NCBI RefSeq assembly: GCF_000744225.1 | Contig: NZ_JQLN01000006.1 | Span: 434,001 to 498,000, forward strand | Direction of reading: 5' to 3' | Length of the DNA: 64,000 nucleotides | DNA from: Kitasatospora mediocidica KCTC 9733 | GTDB lineage: Bacteria > Actinomycetota > Actinomycetes > Streptomycetales > Streptomycetaceae | Shown here: positions 23,987 through 32,023 of the stretch, piece by piece | How positions within the stretch are numbered: position 1 is the stretch's first letter | Layout: each line of letters opens with the position of its first letter | The notes under the pieces: generated by a model | Seen by the model: the letters and a program-made list of their open reading frames with translations, nothing else | What the model was told of the DNA's origin: nothing | Database searches by the model: none | Translations under genes and position numbers: made by a program

Positions 23987-24547
23987 CTACGACAATCCGA
24001 TTCCTGCTCCCTGGCGGGTGAAGCGGGCGTCGACGGTGATCGTGGCCGGGCCCTTGATCATGCCGACCTTGTTCCAGATGAGCCCGAAGTCGGCCCGGTC
24101 GACTTTCAGCTCCGCTGTCAGCGTCACCACGTCGGCGCCGGCCTCCGCCGCGTGGGCGGTGAAGCTCATCGCCTTGGTCGTACCGCGCACGGTGAGGGTG
24201 CCGTCCACGGTGGCGGAGTCCGCGGTGGTCGCGGTGACGCTTCGTGCGTCGAAGACCAGCTGTGGGTGGGCCTGTACGTCGAAGAAGTCGGCGGAGCGCA
24301 GGTGGGTGTCGCGCTTGGCGTTCCCGGTGTCCAGGGACGCGGCGTCGATGACCAGCCTGCCGTGCGCCGAGCCGTCGGCCGACAACTCGCCGTGCCCGCT
24401 GATCACGCCGAACTCCCCCCGGACGGCGACCAGTCCCCACATGGCGCTGTGCCGGAACAGGACGGTGGACTCGGCCGGGTCGAGCACCCACTGCCCGGGG
24501 GCGAGAGCGGTGAGCGCGATGCGGGGGGAGCCTTGGGGACTGCTCAT
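23987..24547 (-). CDS. YceI-family protein
   Basis: A 186-residue lipocalin-like YceI domain protein. Family patterns are WVLDPAESTVLFRHSAMWGL, VRGEFGVISGHGEL, IDAASLDTGNAKRDTHLRSADFFD, the strand pattern HPQLVFDARSV, and DRADFGLIWNKVG. YceI proteins bind polyisoprenoids in a beta-barrel; actinobacterial copies like this lack a signal peptide. ATG 24547 has GAGAGG 7 bases upstream; an ATG two codons earlier is too close to it. Confidence 0.92.
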   Translation of the reverse strand: MSSPQGSPRIALTALAPGQWVLDPAESTVLFRHSAMWGLVAVRGEFGVISGHGELSADGSAHGRLVIDAASLDTGNAKRDTHLRSADFFDVQAHPQLVFDARSVTATTADSATVDGTLTVRGTTKAMSFTAHAAEAGADVVTLTAELKVDRADFGLIWNKVGMIKGPATITVDARFTRQGAGIGLS

Positions 24548-24578
24548 GGGCATGCCTCTCGTCAGGTCCTGCCGGGCT

Positions 24579-24836
24579 TTAGCGTGGACGGGCGACGACC
24601 CCTTGCGCAAGGTCCTGGTGCCCACCGGTGGCCAGCATCCTGACCTCTCCTCGGTCGCTGATCTCGGCCCGGACGATGCCGCTGCTGTCGACGTAGACGG
24701 GATGGCCGCCGGGTCCCAGCGTGCCGGTGAGGTCGACCACGACGACGTCCTCGCGGCCCTCGGGCGGGTCCTCGGCGGGACCGCCGGATTCTGCGGCCGA
24801 TCGAGTGAAGATCAACTCATACTGCTGAGTACTCAT
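24579..24836 (-). CDS. DUF6296-like small protein
   Basis: An 85-residue protein. The segments VVVVDLTGTLGPGGHPVYVD and GIVRAEISDRGEVRMLATGG match what I remember of DUF6296, a family found mainly in Kitasatospora. Function unknown; no export signal. GGGAGAG precedes the ATG by about 4 bases. It lies in a run of small minus-strand genes. Its presence is one reason to favour Kitasatospora as host. Confidence 0.72.
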   Translation of the reverse strand: MSTQQYELIFTRSAAESGGPAEDPPEGREDVVVVDLTGTLGPGGHPVYVDSSGIVRAEISDRGEVRMLATGGHQDLAQGVVARPR

Positions 24837-24869
24837 CGGGCTCTCCCAACTATTCCGGCGGGGGCTGCC

Positions 24870-25214
24870 TCACTCCAGGGGCCGGGGCGGGGTGGCCGGG
24901 TCCCAGGTCTCGGGCCAGCCGGGCAGGCGGATGAACGTGTCCCGGGCCTGCACCAGGCCGTTCAGGGGTCCGGCCGCCGTCCCCGGGATGCCGCTCGCGA
25001 TCAGCTGCTGCGCCTGCTCGACCGCCCGGGCGTAGTCCTCGTCCGGGGTGATCCAGGTTTCCCGACTGTGGTCGGCTGCCACCACATGCAGCACGCCGTA
25101 GGAGCCGTGGCCGGGATCCAGGTCAAGACGCTCACAGACCCGGCGGTAGTTGTCCGCACCGCCGGTGGTCTCGGGTTTCCAGGTGAACCTTGCCACCAGT
25201 CGTATTCCGCCCAT
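24870..25214 (-). CDS. Hypothetical protein
   Basis: A 114-residue soluble protein (MGGIRLVARFTWKPETTGGA...PPRPLE). The sequence GHGSYGVLHVVAADHSRETWITPDEDYARAVEQAQQL looks genuinely coding, but I recognise no family. The ribosome site before ATG 25214 is weak (GATGGA). It is separated from the upstream VOC gene by a strong terminator hairpin. Confidence 0.6.
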   Translation of the reverse strand: MGGIRLVARFTWKPETTGGADNYRRVCERLDLDPGHGSYGVLHVVAADHSRETWITPDEDYARAVEQAQQLIASGIPGTAAGPLNGLVQARDTFIRLPGWPETWDPATPPRPLE

Positions 25215-25282
25215 GCGTCCATCGTGCGATGCGCCGGGCCGGCGCGCAGGCCGGGCGCCGGGGACGGAGACCGCAACGCGAA

Positions 25283-25322
25283 GGGCCGGCGGTGTCGGCT
25301 GGAGCGCCGATACCGCCGGCCC
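25283..25322 (-). terminator. Terminator hairpin after the VOC gene
   Basis: A 17-bp stem (25283-25299 with 25306-25322, one G-T wobble) and a 6-base loop lie 37 bp after the stop of the minus-strand VOC gene. No T-tract, as is usual in these genomes. Confidence 0.7.
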
Positions 25323-25358
25323 GATGCCGTAGCCCGGCCGGGAGCCGCTGGACACGGC

Positions 25359-26147
25359 CTACGGCATCTCGGGACCGGTCGCGTTGATGAGGGCGAACGT
25401 GGCGCCCTGCGGGTCCTGGACGACGGCCATCCGGCCCGCGATCATGTCGAACGGCGGCTTGAGGACGTTGCCGCCGGCGCGGACCAGCGCGTCGACCGTG
25501 CTGTCGGTGTCGTCGACCGAGAAGTACGCGAGCCAGTGCGGGGGCGTGCCGGGCGGGAGCTGGCCGAGCCCCTGCATGCCGCCGACCACGCGCCCGCCCG
25601 CGCTGAGCGAGAAGTAGCCCTCCGCGCCCTCCATGGGGGCGGCCTCCACGCCGAGGGCGGCGGAGCAGAAGGTCGCGGCGGCGGCGGGGTCGCCGCTGAG
25701 GAGCTCGTTCCACACCACCGAACCGGGCTCGTTGACCACCTCCGCGCCGTGGAAGTCCTTGGCCTCCCACAGCCCGAACACGGCACCGCTGGGTTCGGCC
25801 ACGATGGCCATCCGGCCCAGGGTCATCACGTCCATCCCCGGCATGAGCACCGTGCCGCCCGCGCGGGTGACCGCCTGTTCGGTGGCGTCCGTGCTGGCGG
25901 TGGCCAGGTAGGTGGTCCAGGCGGTCGGCGGGGTCGGGCCGCCGTCGGGTGCCATCGCGGTCATGATGCCGGCGACGGCCTTGCCGTTCAGCTGGCAGAC
26001 CGCGTATCCGCCGGTCTCGGGCGGACCGACCTCGCCCTGCCAGCCGAAGAGGTCGCGGTAGAAGTCGAGGGCGGCCTGCTGGTCGGGGACCATGAGGTCG
26101 AGCCAACAGGGTGTGCCGGGCGTGTAAGGACCGGTGACGACGGGCAT
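25359..26147 (-). CDS. Two-domain VOC (glyoxalase/bleomycin-resistance fold) protein
   Basis: A 262-residue protein made of two VOC domains. The first (residues ~8-125) reads PCWLDLMVPDQQAALDFYRDLFGW...GRMAIVAEPSGAVFGLWE; the second (~140-258) reads VWNELLSGDPAAAATFCSAALGV...GRMAVVQDPQGATFALI. This resembles the actinobacterial 27-kDa antigen/hydroxylase type. It may be a metal-dependent enzyme or a small-molecule binding protein. ATG 26147 has GGAGG 8 bases upstream. Confidence 0.9.
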   Translation of the reverse strand: MPVVTGPYTPGTPCWLDLMVPDQQAALDFYRDLFGWQGEVGPPETGGYAVCQLNGKAVAGIMTAMAPDGGPTPPTAWTTYLATASTDATEQAVTRAGGTVLMPGMDVMTLGRMAIVAEPSGAVFGLWEAKDFHGAEVVNEPGSVVWNELLSGDPAAAATFCSAALGVEAAPMEGAEGYFSLSAGGRVVGGMQGLGQLPPGTPPHWLAYFSVDDTDSTVDALVRAGGNVLKPPFDMIAGRMAVVQDPQGATFALINATGPEMP

Positions 26148-26317
26148 GGCAGCAGCCTCCAGGGCAGTACGACGGCCCCCCATGACCACCACTGTGGGCA
26201 CCCGGAGCTTTCCCGCGCCACCGGCACTGGCCCGTCCGAGCCTGCCGGTCCCAGCCCGATGGCGCCCGCCACCCCGGCCGGTACGTCACGACGGGTCAAC
26301 CCTCTACGCTGGGCGGC

Positions 26318-27172
26318 ATGATGTCCACGGTCGGCAGGCGCTGCTACAACGCTCTCAGTCCGCTGCATTCCCTGATCTACTTCGCGCCCGAGGCCGAGGC
26401 CGAGTTCACGGCGCTCGGGCTCCGGGCGGGCGGCATGAGCTACCTCGCGGGCCGGGCGGCGGCGATGGGAGCGGTCGGCGCGGGCACCGTGGCCGCCACG
26501 TTCTACAACTTCAACCCCAGCCTGGTCGCCCGCCACATCCCCCGGGCCTGGGACCTGGCCGCACCTGGCGATGTCCTGGACGCCCGGCTGCGGGCCGCCG
26601 ACCGCGCACTGCGCCGGGTGCTCGGCGACGGCGTGGCCGCCGACCCCGCCGTCGCCGAGGCGGCCCGGCTGGCGCTGACCGCCGCACAGGGGTGCTCCGC
26701 CGCCGGCCGGCCGCTGTACGCCGCCCACGCGGACCTGCCGACACCCGAGGAGCCGCACCTGGCCCTCTGGCACGCGAGCACGCTCCTGCGCGAGCACCGC
26801 GGCGACGGTCACCTGGCCGCGCTCGCCGCTGCCGAACTCGACGGCCTGGACGCCCTGATCACCCACACCGCCTCGGGCCGGGGCTTCACCGCCGACTTCG
26901 CCCGGACCAGTCGCGGCTGGTCCGAGTCCGAGTGGGACGCCGCTGGGCAGCGCCTGCGGGAGCGGGGACTGCTGGACGGCGACGGCGCCCTCACCGAGGC
27001 GGGCACCGGGCTGCGCCGCGAGGTCGAGGACACCACGGACCGCCTCGCCCGTGCTCCCTACGAACACCTGGGCGAGGCGGAGAGCGTACGACTGACCGGG
27101 ATCGCCCGTGCGCTGAGCGCGACCGCGCTGGCCAACGGCGCCTTCCCGGCCGAGGTGTTCGCCCAGGCGTGA
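26318..27172 (+). CDS. SCO6745 family protein
   Basis: A 284-residue protein of the actinobacterial SCO6745 (SalK-like) family. Typical are the N-terminal RRCYNALSPLHSLIYFAPEA, FYNFNPSLVARHIPRAWDLA, LWHASTLLREHRGDGHLAAL and the C-terminal winged-helix-like region ending in RAPYEHLGEAESVRL. The family is distantly MarR-like in its C-terminal part; biochemical function is not settled. It starts with two consecutive ATG codons and is divergent from the VOC gene. Confidence 0.85.
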   Translation: MMSTVGRRCYNALSPLHSLIYFAPEAEAEFTALGLRAGGMSYLAGRAAAMGAVGAGTVAATFYNFNPSLVARHIPRAWDLAAPGDVLDARLRAADRALRRVLGDGVAADPAVAEAARLALTAAQGCSAAGRPLYAAHADLPTPEEPHLALWHASTLLREHRGDGHLAALAAAELDGLDALITHTASGRGFTADFARTSRGWSESEWDAAGQRLRERGLLDGDGALTEAGTGLRREVEDTTDRLARAPYEHLGEAESVRLTGIARALSATALANGAFPAEVFAQA

Positions 27173-27186
27173 CGACGCCGGGCAGC

Positions 27187-27222
27187 ACCGGGCCGGGCAC
27201 CCCGACGGGTGTCCGGCCCGGT
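27187..27222. terminator. Bidirectional terminator hairpin
   Basis: A 16-bp stem (27187-27202 with 27207-27222, one wobble pair) and a 4-base loop between the convergent SCO6745 gene (stop 27172) and bL37 gene (stop 27272). Confidence 0.75.
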
Positions 27223-27271
27223 TCGGTACAACTGCGGTACAACTGCCCTACGACTGCGGCGGGTCAGCGCT

Positions 27272-27349
27272 TCAGCACTGGGGCCGCCGACCGTGGTTGG
27301 CCGCGTGCTTGCGGCGTCCCTTCTTCTTGCGGCGTCGCTTCGATGACAT
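27272..27349 (-). CDS. Ribosomal mini-protein bL37
   Basis: A 25-residue very basic peptide, MSSKRRRKKKGRRKHAANHG followed by RRPQC. This matches the actinobacterial 50S protein bL37 (mycobacterial form MAKRGRKKRARKKKAANHGK...), which binds 23S rRNA. AGAGGAG sits 5 bases before the ATG at 27349. It is too short for ordinary gene finders and stands alone, with strong hairpins on both sides (27187-27222 downstream, 27461-27495 upstream). Confidence 0.85.
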   Translation of the reverse strand: MSSKRRRKKKGRRKHAANHGRRPQC

Positions 27350-27797
27350 GGCCACTCCTCTCGCCGCGGTGCTTGCGCACCCGTCCTCCACGGTTCCACA
27401 TCGTCGTCCCATCGGCGCGTTGTCCACCGGGCCCGCGTAGCGGTGACCCGAGAACGCCGAAGGTCCCGTCCGATCGGAGCGATCGGACGGGACCTCGTCC
27501 CGGCGTCGACGTGCCGGGCCTGCGCTGCACCCCCGTGACAGCGCAGACCCGGGTGATCGACGAGCGGTTCGGGCGGGCGGACAGGTGGGTGGACGAACAC
27601 GCGTCCGCCGCCAAGGCCGGGCCGCGGCCCGGGCGTTCACACCATCCGGTGGACCTGGAGGTGTGGATATGATCGTGCAGATCCGAACCACGCGCTGTCA
27701 ACCCCGCTAGATCCCGGCCGGTGGACGGCCCGGCGTGTCTAGTGGAGTAGATCCGGTCGCGCGAGGTTCTCGCGGCCCAGGGGAGGGAGTCAGGTCC
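27350..27797. other. 448-bp region upstream of bL37 and the XRE gene
   Basis: Divergent promoter space. It contains a very stable hairpin at 27461-27495 and a second 7-bp stem TGCGCTG/CAGCGCA at 27521-27545. A frame running from about 27512 to 27672 lacks a ribosome site and is not supported as a gene. Confidence 0.5.
27461..27495. terminator. Perfect 16-bp hairpin between divergent genes
   Basis: Arms AGGTCCCGTCCGATCG and CGATCGGACGGGACCT enclose GAG. No annotated gene ends here: both neighbours (bL37 and XRE) read away from it. It might terminate an unseen small RNA, insulate the two promoters or serve as an operator. Confidence 0.6.
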
Positions 27798-28559
27798 ATG
27801 GGGGAGAGCACACCCGCCGCCGGCGGTGGGACCATCGCAGCTCAGCTGGACTACCTGATCAGGACCGGCTACCCGGACGGCAGGGGACCCGGCGACTACC
27901 ACGGGATCGCCCGGGCCAGTCACGCGTACGCGGCCGTGCACGGAGGTCCGACGATCAGTCACCAGGCTGTGCTGAACATCCGAAAAGGCGCGGTGACCAA
28001 TGTGGGCGTGAACAGCCTGCAGGCCCTGGCCAACGTCTACGGCGTCCCCGTCACGTACTTCTTCGAACGCGGACCGGACGGCCTGCTCGCGACCCCGGCC
28101 CCCGAGCCCGCCGGCGCCGACTCCGACGCCGACTCCGGGGGCAGAACGCCCCCGGCCGACGTGGTGATCGGCCGCCTGCTGACCCTGCTGAGCGCGGTGC
28201 AGCCCAGAGGCCGGGCGCCGCGGACCGACGAGGAGCTGGTCGAGGCGATCCGGGCCAGGGGCGGCCGGATCACGCTCGGGTGTCTCGCCTCGCTGCGCGC
28301 CGAGCTGTGGGACGAGGGACTTCGCCGGCGGCTGTCCGACTTCGCCGCCGCCGTCGGCGTGCCGGCCGACTACCTGTTCGTCGACGAGGAGGCCGCCGCC
28401 CTGGTGGCGGAGGACCTCGCGCTGCTGAGCGCGTTCAAGGAGGTCGGGGCCCGCAAGGTGGCGATGCGCAGGGTCGCCGAGCTGGACGACGAGGGGATCC
28501 GCGCGCTGGGTCCGATGCTCGAACTCCTCAGCAACGTCGGCAAGCGGCAGCGGATGTAG
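27798..28559 (+). CDS. XRE-family transcriptional regulator
   Basis: A 253-residue regulator. A helix-turn-helix region (residues ~50-90) reads ISHQAVLNIRKGAVTNVGVNSLQALANVYGVPVTYFFE-like, typical of long actinobacterial XRE proteins. A second HTH-like unit appears at ITLGCLASLRAELWDEGLRRRLSDFA...GVPADYLF (residues ~155-195). The ATG at 27798 follows GGGAGGGAG. It heads a four-gene unit with an ImmA/IrrE-type protease, a 7-helix MAB_1171c protein and a P450. XRE proteins next to such proteases are often the repressors they cleave. Confidence 0.85.
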   Translation: MGESTPAAGGGTIAAQLDYLIRTGYPDGRGPGDYHGIARASHAYAAVHGGPTISHQAVLNIRKGAVTNVGVNSLQALANVYGVPVTYFFERGPDGLLATPAPEPAGADSDADSGGRTPPADVVIGRLLTLLSAVQPRGRAPRTDEELVEAIRARGGRITLGCLASLRAELWDEGLRRRLSDFAAAVGVPADYLFVDEEAAALVAEDLALLSAFKEVGARKVAMRRVAELDDEGIRALGPMLELLSNVGKRQRM

Positions 28560-28691
28560 CCGCCGGACCGTCCTGTCGGGGCGTCAGCCGTCCGGTCGGG
28601 CGGGGCGGCGGCCAGGCCATCACCGAGCACGGGGGCTCTTGTGGCGTTTGTTCGTTGGCAGCGTCCTGCTGCCGGAGCGGAGGGAACGGCG

Positions 28692-29228
28692 TTGGACGAC
28701 CGGGAACTGCGACAGCACTGCGCCGAGGTGGTCAGACGCCTCGACATCCCCCGTCCGTTCACCGTCAACTCCCTGATCGACAGCATCGAGCGCAGACGCG
28801 GCCGGGCCATCTCGCTGGTGCCCATGGCCCTGGCCGTCCGGGCGGGCAGCCCGTGCGGTCTCTGGGTGGCGACGGACGACACCGACTACATCCTGTACCA
28901 GAAGGACACCACCCGGGCTCACCGCGAGCACATCGTGCTGCACGAGGTCGGCCACCTCGAACTCGGCCACGAGTGCACCGAGGCGGACCAGGACGAGGTG
29001 GCCCGGCTCCTGATGCCCTCGCTCGACCCGGCCCTGGTGCGCACCGTGCTGGGCCGGACCGTCTACACCAGTACGGAGGAGCGGGCCGCCGAGCTCGTCG
29101 CCTCCCTGCTGCCCCTGCAGGCCGGCCGGGCGGTCGGCCGGGCCACGCGCGAGAGCAGTACCCCCGGGACGGCCAATCTCGTCCAGCACCTGGGGGCCGC
29201 CCTGGAGCGCAACGAGAGGAGGAGCTGA
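28692..29228 (+). CDS. ImmA/IrrE-type zinc metallopeptidase
   Basis: About 178 residues with the zinc-protease motif HEVGH in HIVLHEVGHLELGHECTEAD and a downstream acid-rich helix around EERAAELVASLL that could supply the third ligand. The N-terminal part (LDIPRPFTVNSLIDSIERRRG) is typical of the group often annotated as toxin or regulator component in actinobacteria. TTG 28692 has GGAGGGAA about 7 bases upstream; GTG 28641 is a possible longer start. Related proteins (ImmA of ICEBs1, IrrE of Deinococcus) cleave XRE-type repressors, so the gene at 27798-28559 is the likely substrate. Its stop is 3 bp from the next ATG. Confidence 0.85.
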   Translation: MDDRELRQHCAEVVRRLDIPRPFTVNSLIDSIERRRGRAISLVPMALAVRAGSPCGLWVATDDTDYILYQKDTTRAHREHIVLHEVGHLELGHECTEADQDEVARLLMPSLDPALVRTVLGRTVYTSTEERAAELVASLLPLQAGRAVGRATRESSTPGTANLVQHLGAALERNERRS

Positions 29229-29231
29229 CGC

Positions 29232-30569
29232 ATGCTGCTGTTCACCGTCGTCTACGGCATCCTCGCGGTGATCACCTGGAGTGCCTTCGCCTACAAGGTC
29301 AGAGACCTGTTCGGCGACCCGCGCAACCGCGAACTCCAGCTGCTGTGCCTGGCGATCGCGACCTTCGCGATGCCGTTCGTGCTGGCCTCGCCCCACGTCT
29401 ACACCGGCATCGACCACCTGCTCGGCCGCCCGAACGCCGCCACCCTGCTGGTCTACATCTGCGTGGCGGTCTGTCTCACCTCCTTCGTCGCGCTGCTGGT
29501 CAGCTGGTCCTGTGCGCAGGACACCGTCCGCCCGCGCCACCGGCTGCTGGTGGCCTACTCGGTGGCCACGCTCGTGGTGATGACCCTCTCGTTCCTGCTG
29601 GGCGACGTCAGTGGTCCCGAGCACCCGATCGACTTCGACGTGCACTTCGAACTCGCCCCGTACATCTCGGTCTTCCTGCTCTCCTACCAGCTGCTGTTCT
29701 CGGTCAGCATGGGCATGCTGGTCGTGCTGTGCCACCGCTACGCGGGCGTCGTCGACCGGCCCTGGCTGCGCCGGGGACTGCGCCTGGTGACGGCCGGCGC
29801 CGTCTTCGGGCTCGGATACTCGCTCCCCAAGGTCGCCAACACGCTCTGGGACGAGGTCGGGCACTCGCCGCTGCACTACGCCGGCACGGTGCTCGCGCCG
29901 ATGTCCGCGAGCGTGGCGGCGGCGTTGTTCGCGGTCGGGTTCACCATGCCCGCCTGGGGCCAAGGAGTGACCAGGGCCGGCGAGTTCGTGATCGCCTTCC
30001 GCTCCTACCGGCGGCTCTACCCGCTGTGGAGCGCGCTGGCCGAGCAGTTTCCCGACCTCGTGCTCTTCCCCCCGGTCGCGCGGGCCGCCCGCTGGTCCCC
30101 GCGCGACCTGCGCCGGCTGGCCGGGCGCCAGGTCGTCGAGGTCCGCAACGGTGGGCTGGCCCTGCGCTCGCACCACGACCCCGAGGTGCAGCACACCGCG
30201 CGGGACCTCGAACTCCTGCTCAACCGCCAGATCTTCGAGATCCGCGACGCCCAACTCGCCCTGCGCCCCTACTACACCGCCGCGACCCAGCGATCCGTGC
30301 GCGAACTCGCCCGGGCCCGGCGGCTGACCGGCGACGCCGCGGAGGCGGTCGTCGAGGCCGCCCAACTCGCGGTCGCCCTGCGGGCCCGCGCCGAGGGCCG
30401 CGCGCTGCCCGCGGACCAGCACAGCAGCCTGCACGACGCGGCGGACGGCGACCTGGGGGAGGAGCTCGCCTGGCTGGTCCGGGTCGCCGACGCCTACCGC
30501 GGCTCGCCGGTGGTCCGCGCCGCGCTCGCCGACGCCGCCCACAGCCCGGCCGATGCGGTGAGCGCGTGA
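29232..30569 (+). CDS. MAB_1171c family seven-helix membrane protein
   Basis: A 445-residue protein with about seven membrane helices in residues 1-240 (LLFTVVYGILAVITWSAFAY; LQLLCLAIATFAMPFVLAS; LLVYICVAVCLTSFVALLV; LLVAYSVATLVVMTLSFLLG; ISVFLLSYQLLFSVSMGMLV; LVTAGAVFGLGYSLPK; SASVAAALFAVGFTMPAW). A cytosolic C-terminal DUF6545-like domain begins near FRSYRRLYPLWSALAEQFPD. The family is called a putative transporter, but the 7-helix plus cytosolic domain plan also suits a sensor. AGGAGG precedes the ATG. Its TGA overlaps the P450 GTG. Confidence 0.85.
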   Translation: MLLFTVVYGILAVITWSAFAYKVRDLFGDPRNRELQLLCLAIATFAMPFVLASPHVYTGIDHLLGRPNAATLLVYICVAVCLTSFVALLVSWSCAQDTVRPRHRLLVAYSVATLVVMTLSFLLGDVSGPEHPIDFDVHFELAPYISVFLLSYQLLFSVSMGMLVVLCHRYAGVVDRPWLRRGLRLVTAGAVFGLGYSLPKVANTLWDEVGHSPLHYAGTVLAPMSASVAAALFAVGFTMPAWGQGVTRAGEFVIAFRSYRRLYPLWSALAEQFPDLVLFPPVARAARWSPRDLRRLAGRQVVEVRNGGLALRSHHDPEVQHTARDLELLLNRQIFEIRDAQLALRPYYTAATQRSVRELARARRLTGDAAEAVVEAAQLAVALRARAEGRALPADQHSSLHDAADGDLGEELAWLVRVADAYRGSPVVRAALADAAHSPADAVSA

Positions 30570-31798
30570 CCGCGGCGGCCGGCCGTGCCGACGCACCCGG
30601 CACGCTCTTCGACCCCGCCCTGCTGGCCGACCCGCACGGCGGTTACGCGGCGCTGCGCCGGGCCGGGCCGGTCCACCGCACCAGCACGCCCGACGGCGCG
30701 CCGGTCTGGCTGGTGACCCGCTACCAGGACGTGCGCGCGGCCCTGGCCGATCCGCGCCTGTCCCTGGACAAGCGGACGGCGGGCGGCAGCGGCGAGCACG
30801 GCGCGTCGATGCCCCCGGAGCTCGACGCCCACCTGCTCAACCTCGACCCGCCGGACCACACCAGGATCCGCCGCCTGGTGGCCAAGGCGTTCACCCCGCG
30901 CGCCGTCGAGGCCCTGCGCGCACCGGTGCAACGGCGCACCGACACCCTGCTGGACGCGATCGCCCGGCAGCCTCCCGCGCCCGAGCAGCCCGGCGTCGAC
31001 CTGATGGAGGCGCTGGCGACCCCGCTGGCCCTGGCCGTGATCTGCGACGTCCTCGGCATCGCCGAGGCTGAGCGCCGTGACTTCCGCGCGTGGACCGACA
31101 CGCTGCGCTCCCCGGCCCCGGACGCCGCCCTGAGCTCCCGTCAGGCGATGCGCCTGATGCACGGGTTCCTGGTCGAGCTGATCGAGCGCAAGCGCGCCGC
31201 TCCCGCCGAGGACCTGCTCTCCCGGATCATCGAGGCCCGCGACGAGGGCGACCGGCTGACCGAGCCCGAACTGATCGCGCTGGCCTTCCTGCTGCTGTTC
31301 GCCGGTTACGACAACGCCGCCAACCTGATCGGCAGCACCCTGCTGGCCCTGCTCACCCACGCCGACGCCCACCGCGCCCTGCGCGAGGGCCGGGTGACGA
31401 TGGATCAGGTCCTCGACGAGACCGTGCGCTGGAACACCCCCTCGATGCTCGCCTCGCGCCGGTTCGCCCTGGTGGACCTCGACATCGCCGGTACGGCCGT
31501 CGCCGCGGGCGACCGGATCTGGCTCTCCCTGGTGTCCGCGAACCGTGACGAGGCGCAGTTCCCGCACCCCGCCGACTACCGCCCGCAGCGTCCGGCCGGT
31601 CCGCACCTCGCCTTCGGGCACGGCATCCACCACTGCCTCGGCGCCGCCCTGGCCCGGATGGAGGCCGACCTCGCGGTCGGCACCGTCCTGCGCCGCTTCC
31701 CCGCCCTGCGGCTCGCCCGGCCGCCGCAGTGGAGCGCCTCGTTCCGCAATCGCGGCCCCCAGCACCTCGTCGTCACGGGGCTCGGCCGCTGGATCTGA
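30566..31798 (+). CDS. Cytochrome P450 (CYP107-like)
   Basis: A 410-residue soluble bacterial P450. Diagnostic segments are HLLNLDPPDHTRIRRLVAKA (C-helix side), the I-helix LLFAGYDNAANL, the ExxR motif in LDETVRWNTPS and the haem loop LAFGHGIHHCLGAALARME with the cysteine ligand. The I-helix has Asn where most P450s have the Thr of the acid-alcohol pair (AGYDT), which may alter oxygen activation. The GTG start overlaps the MAB_1171c stop (GTGA), so it is coupled to a signalling-type operon, with no biosynthetic genes nearby. Substrate unknown. Confidence 0.93.
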   Translation: MTAAAGRADAPGTLFDPALLADPHGGYAALRRAGPVHRTSTPDGAPVWLVTRYQDVRAALADPRLSLDKRTAGGSGEHGASMPPELDAHLLNLDPPDHTRIRRLVAKAFTPRAVEALRAPVQRRTDTLLDAIARQPPAPEQPGVDLMEALATPLALAVICDVLGIAEAERRDFRAWTDTLRSPAPDAALSSRQAMRLMHGFLVELIERKRAAPAEDLLSRIIEARDEGDRLTEPELIALAFLLLFAGYDNAANLIGSTLLALLTHADAHRALREGRVTMDQVLDETVRWNTPSMLASRRFALVDLDIAGTAVAAGDRIWLSLVSANRDEAQFPHPADYRPQRPAGPHLAFGHGIHHCLGAALARMEADLAVGTVLRRFPALRLARPPQWSASFRNRGPQHLVVTGLGRWI

Positions 31799-31810
31799 CG
31801 GACAGTCACG

Positions 31811-31917
31811 TACTACGACGTGCATCGAAGTTCACGTCACCAGGGGTGTGCGACACCCTACGGTCGGGTGGGGTTGGCGTGCGACCTGCACGACCTTAGT
31901 TCGATCGATGTCGTAGT
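31811..31917. promoter_or_regulatory. Inverted repeat in the promoter region of the oxidoreductase gene
   Basis: CTACGACGTGCATCGAAG at about 31812 and GTTCGATCGATGTCGTAG ending at 31916 are related in inverted orientation, about 70 bp apart. The intervening DNA is AT-richer. The layout suggests an operator region for the oxidoreductase at 32024. Confidence 0.35.
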
Positions 31918-32023
31918 TTGACGTTCGTCGAAATATGGGGTTTGGTGGAGCCGCACCCGCACCGCCGTGGACGAGAGGTCGGAGCGTCCACGAGACGACC
32001 GTTGCCAAGGAAGAGGGAGCACG

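Noticed and set aside
27512..27672. Open frame of ~53 codons between the 27461 hairpin and the XRE gene.
   Set aside because: No ribosome site, no recognised sequence, and it begins inside a second hairpin.
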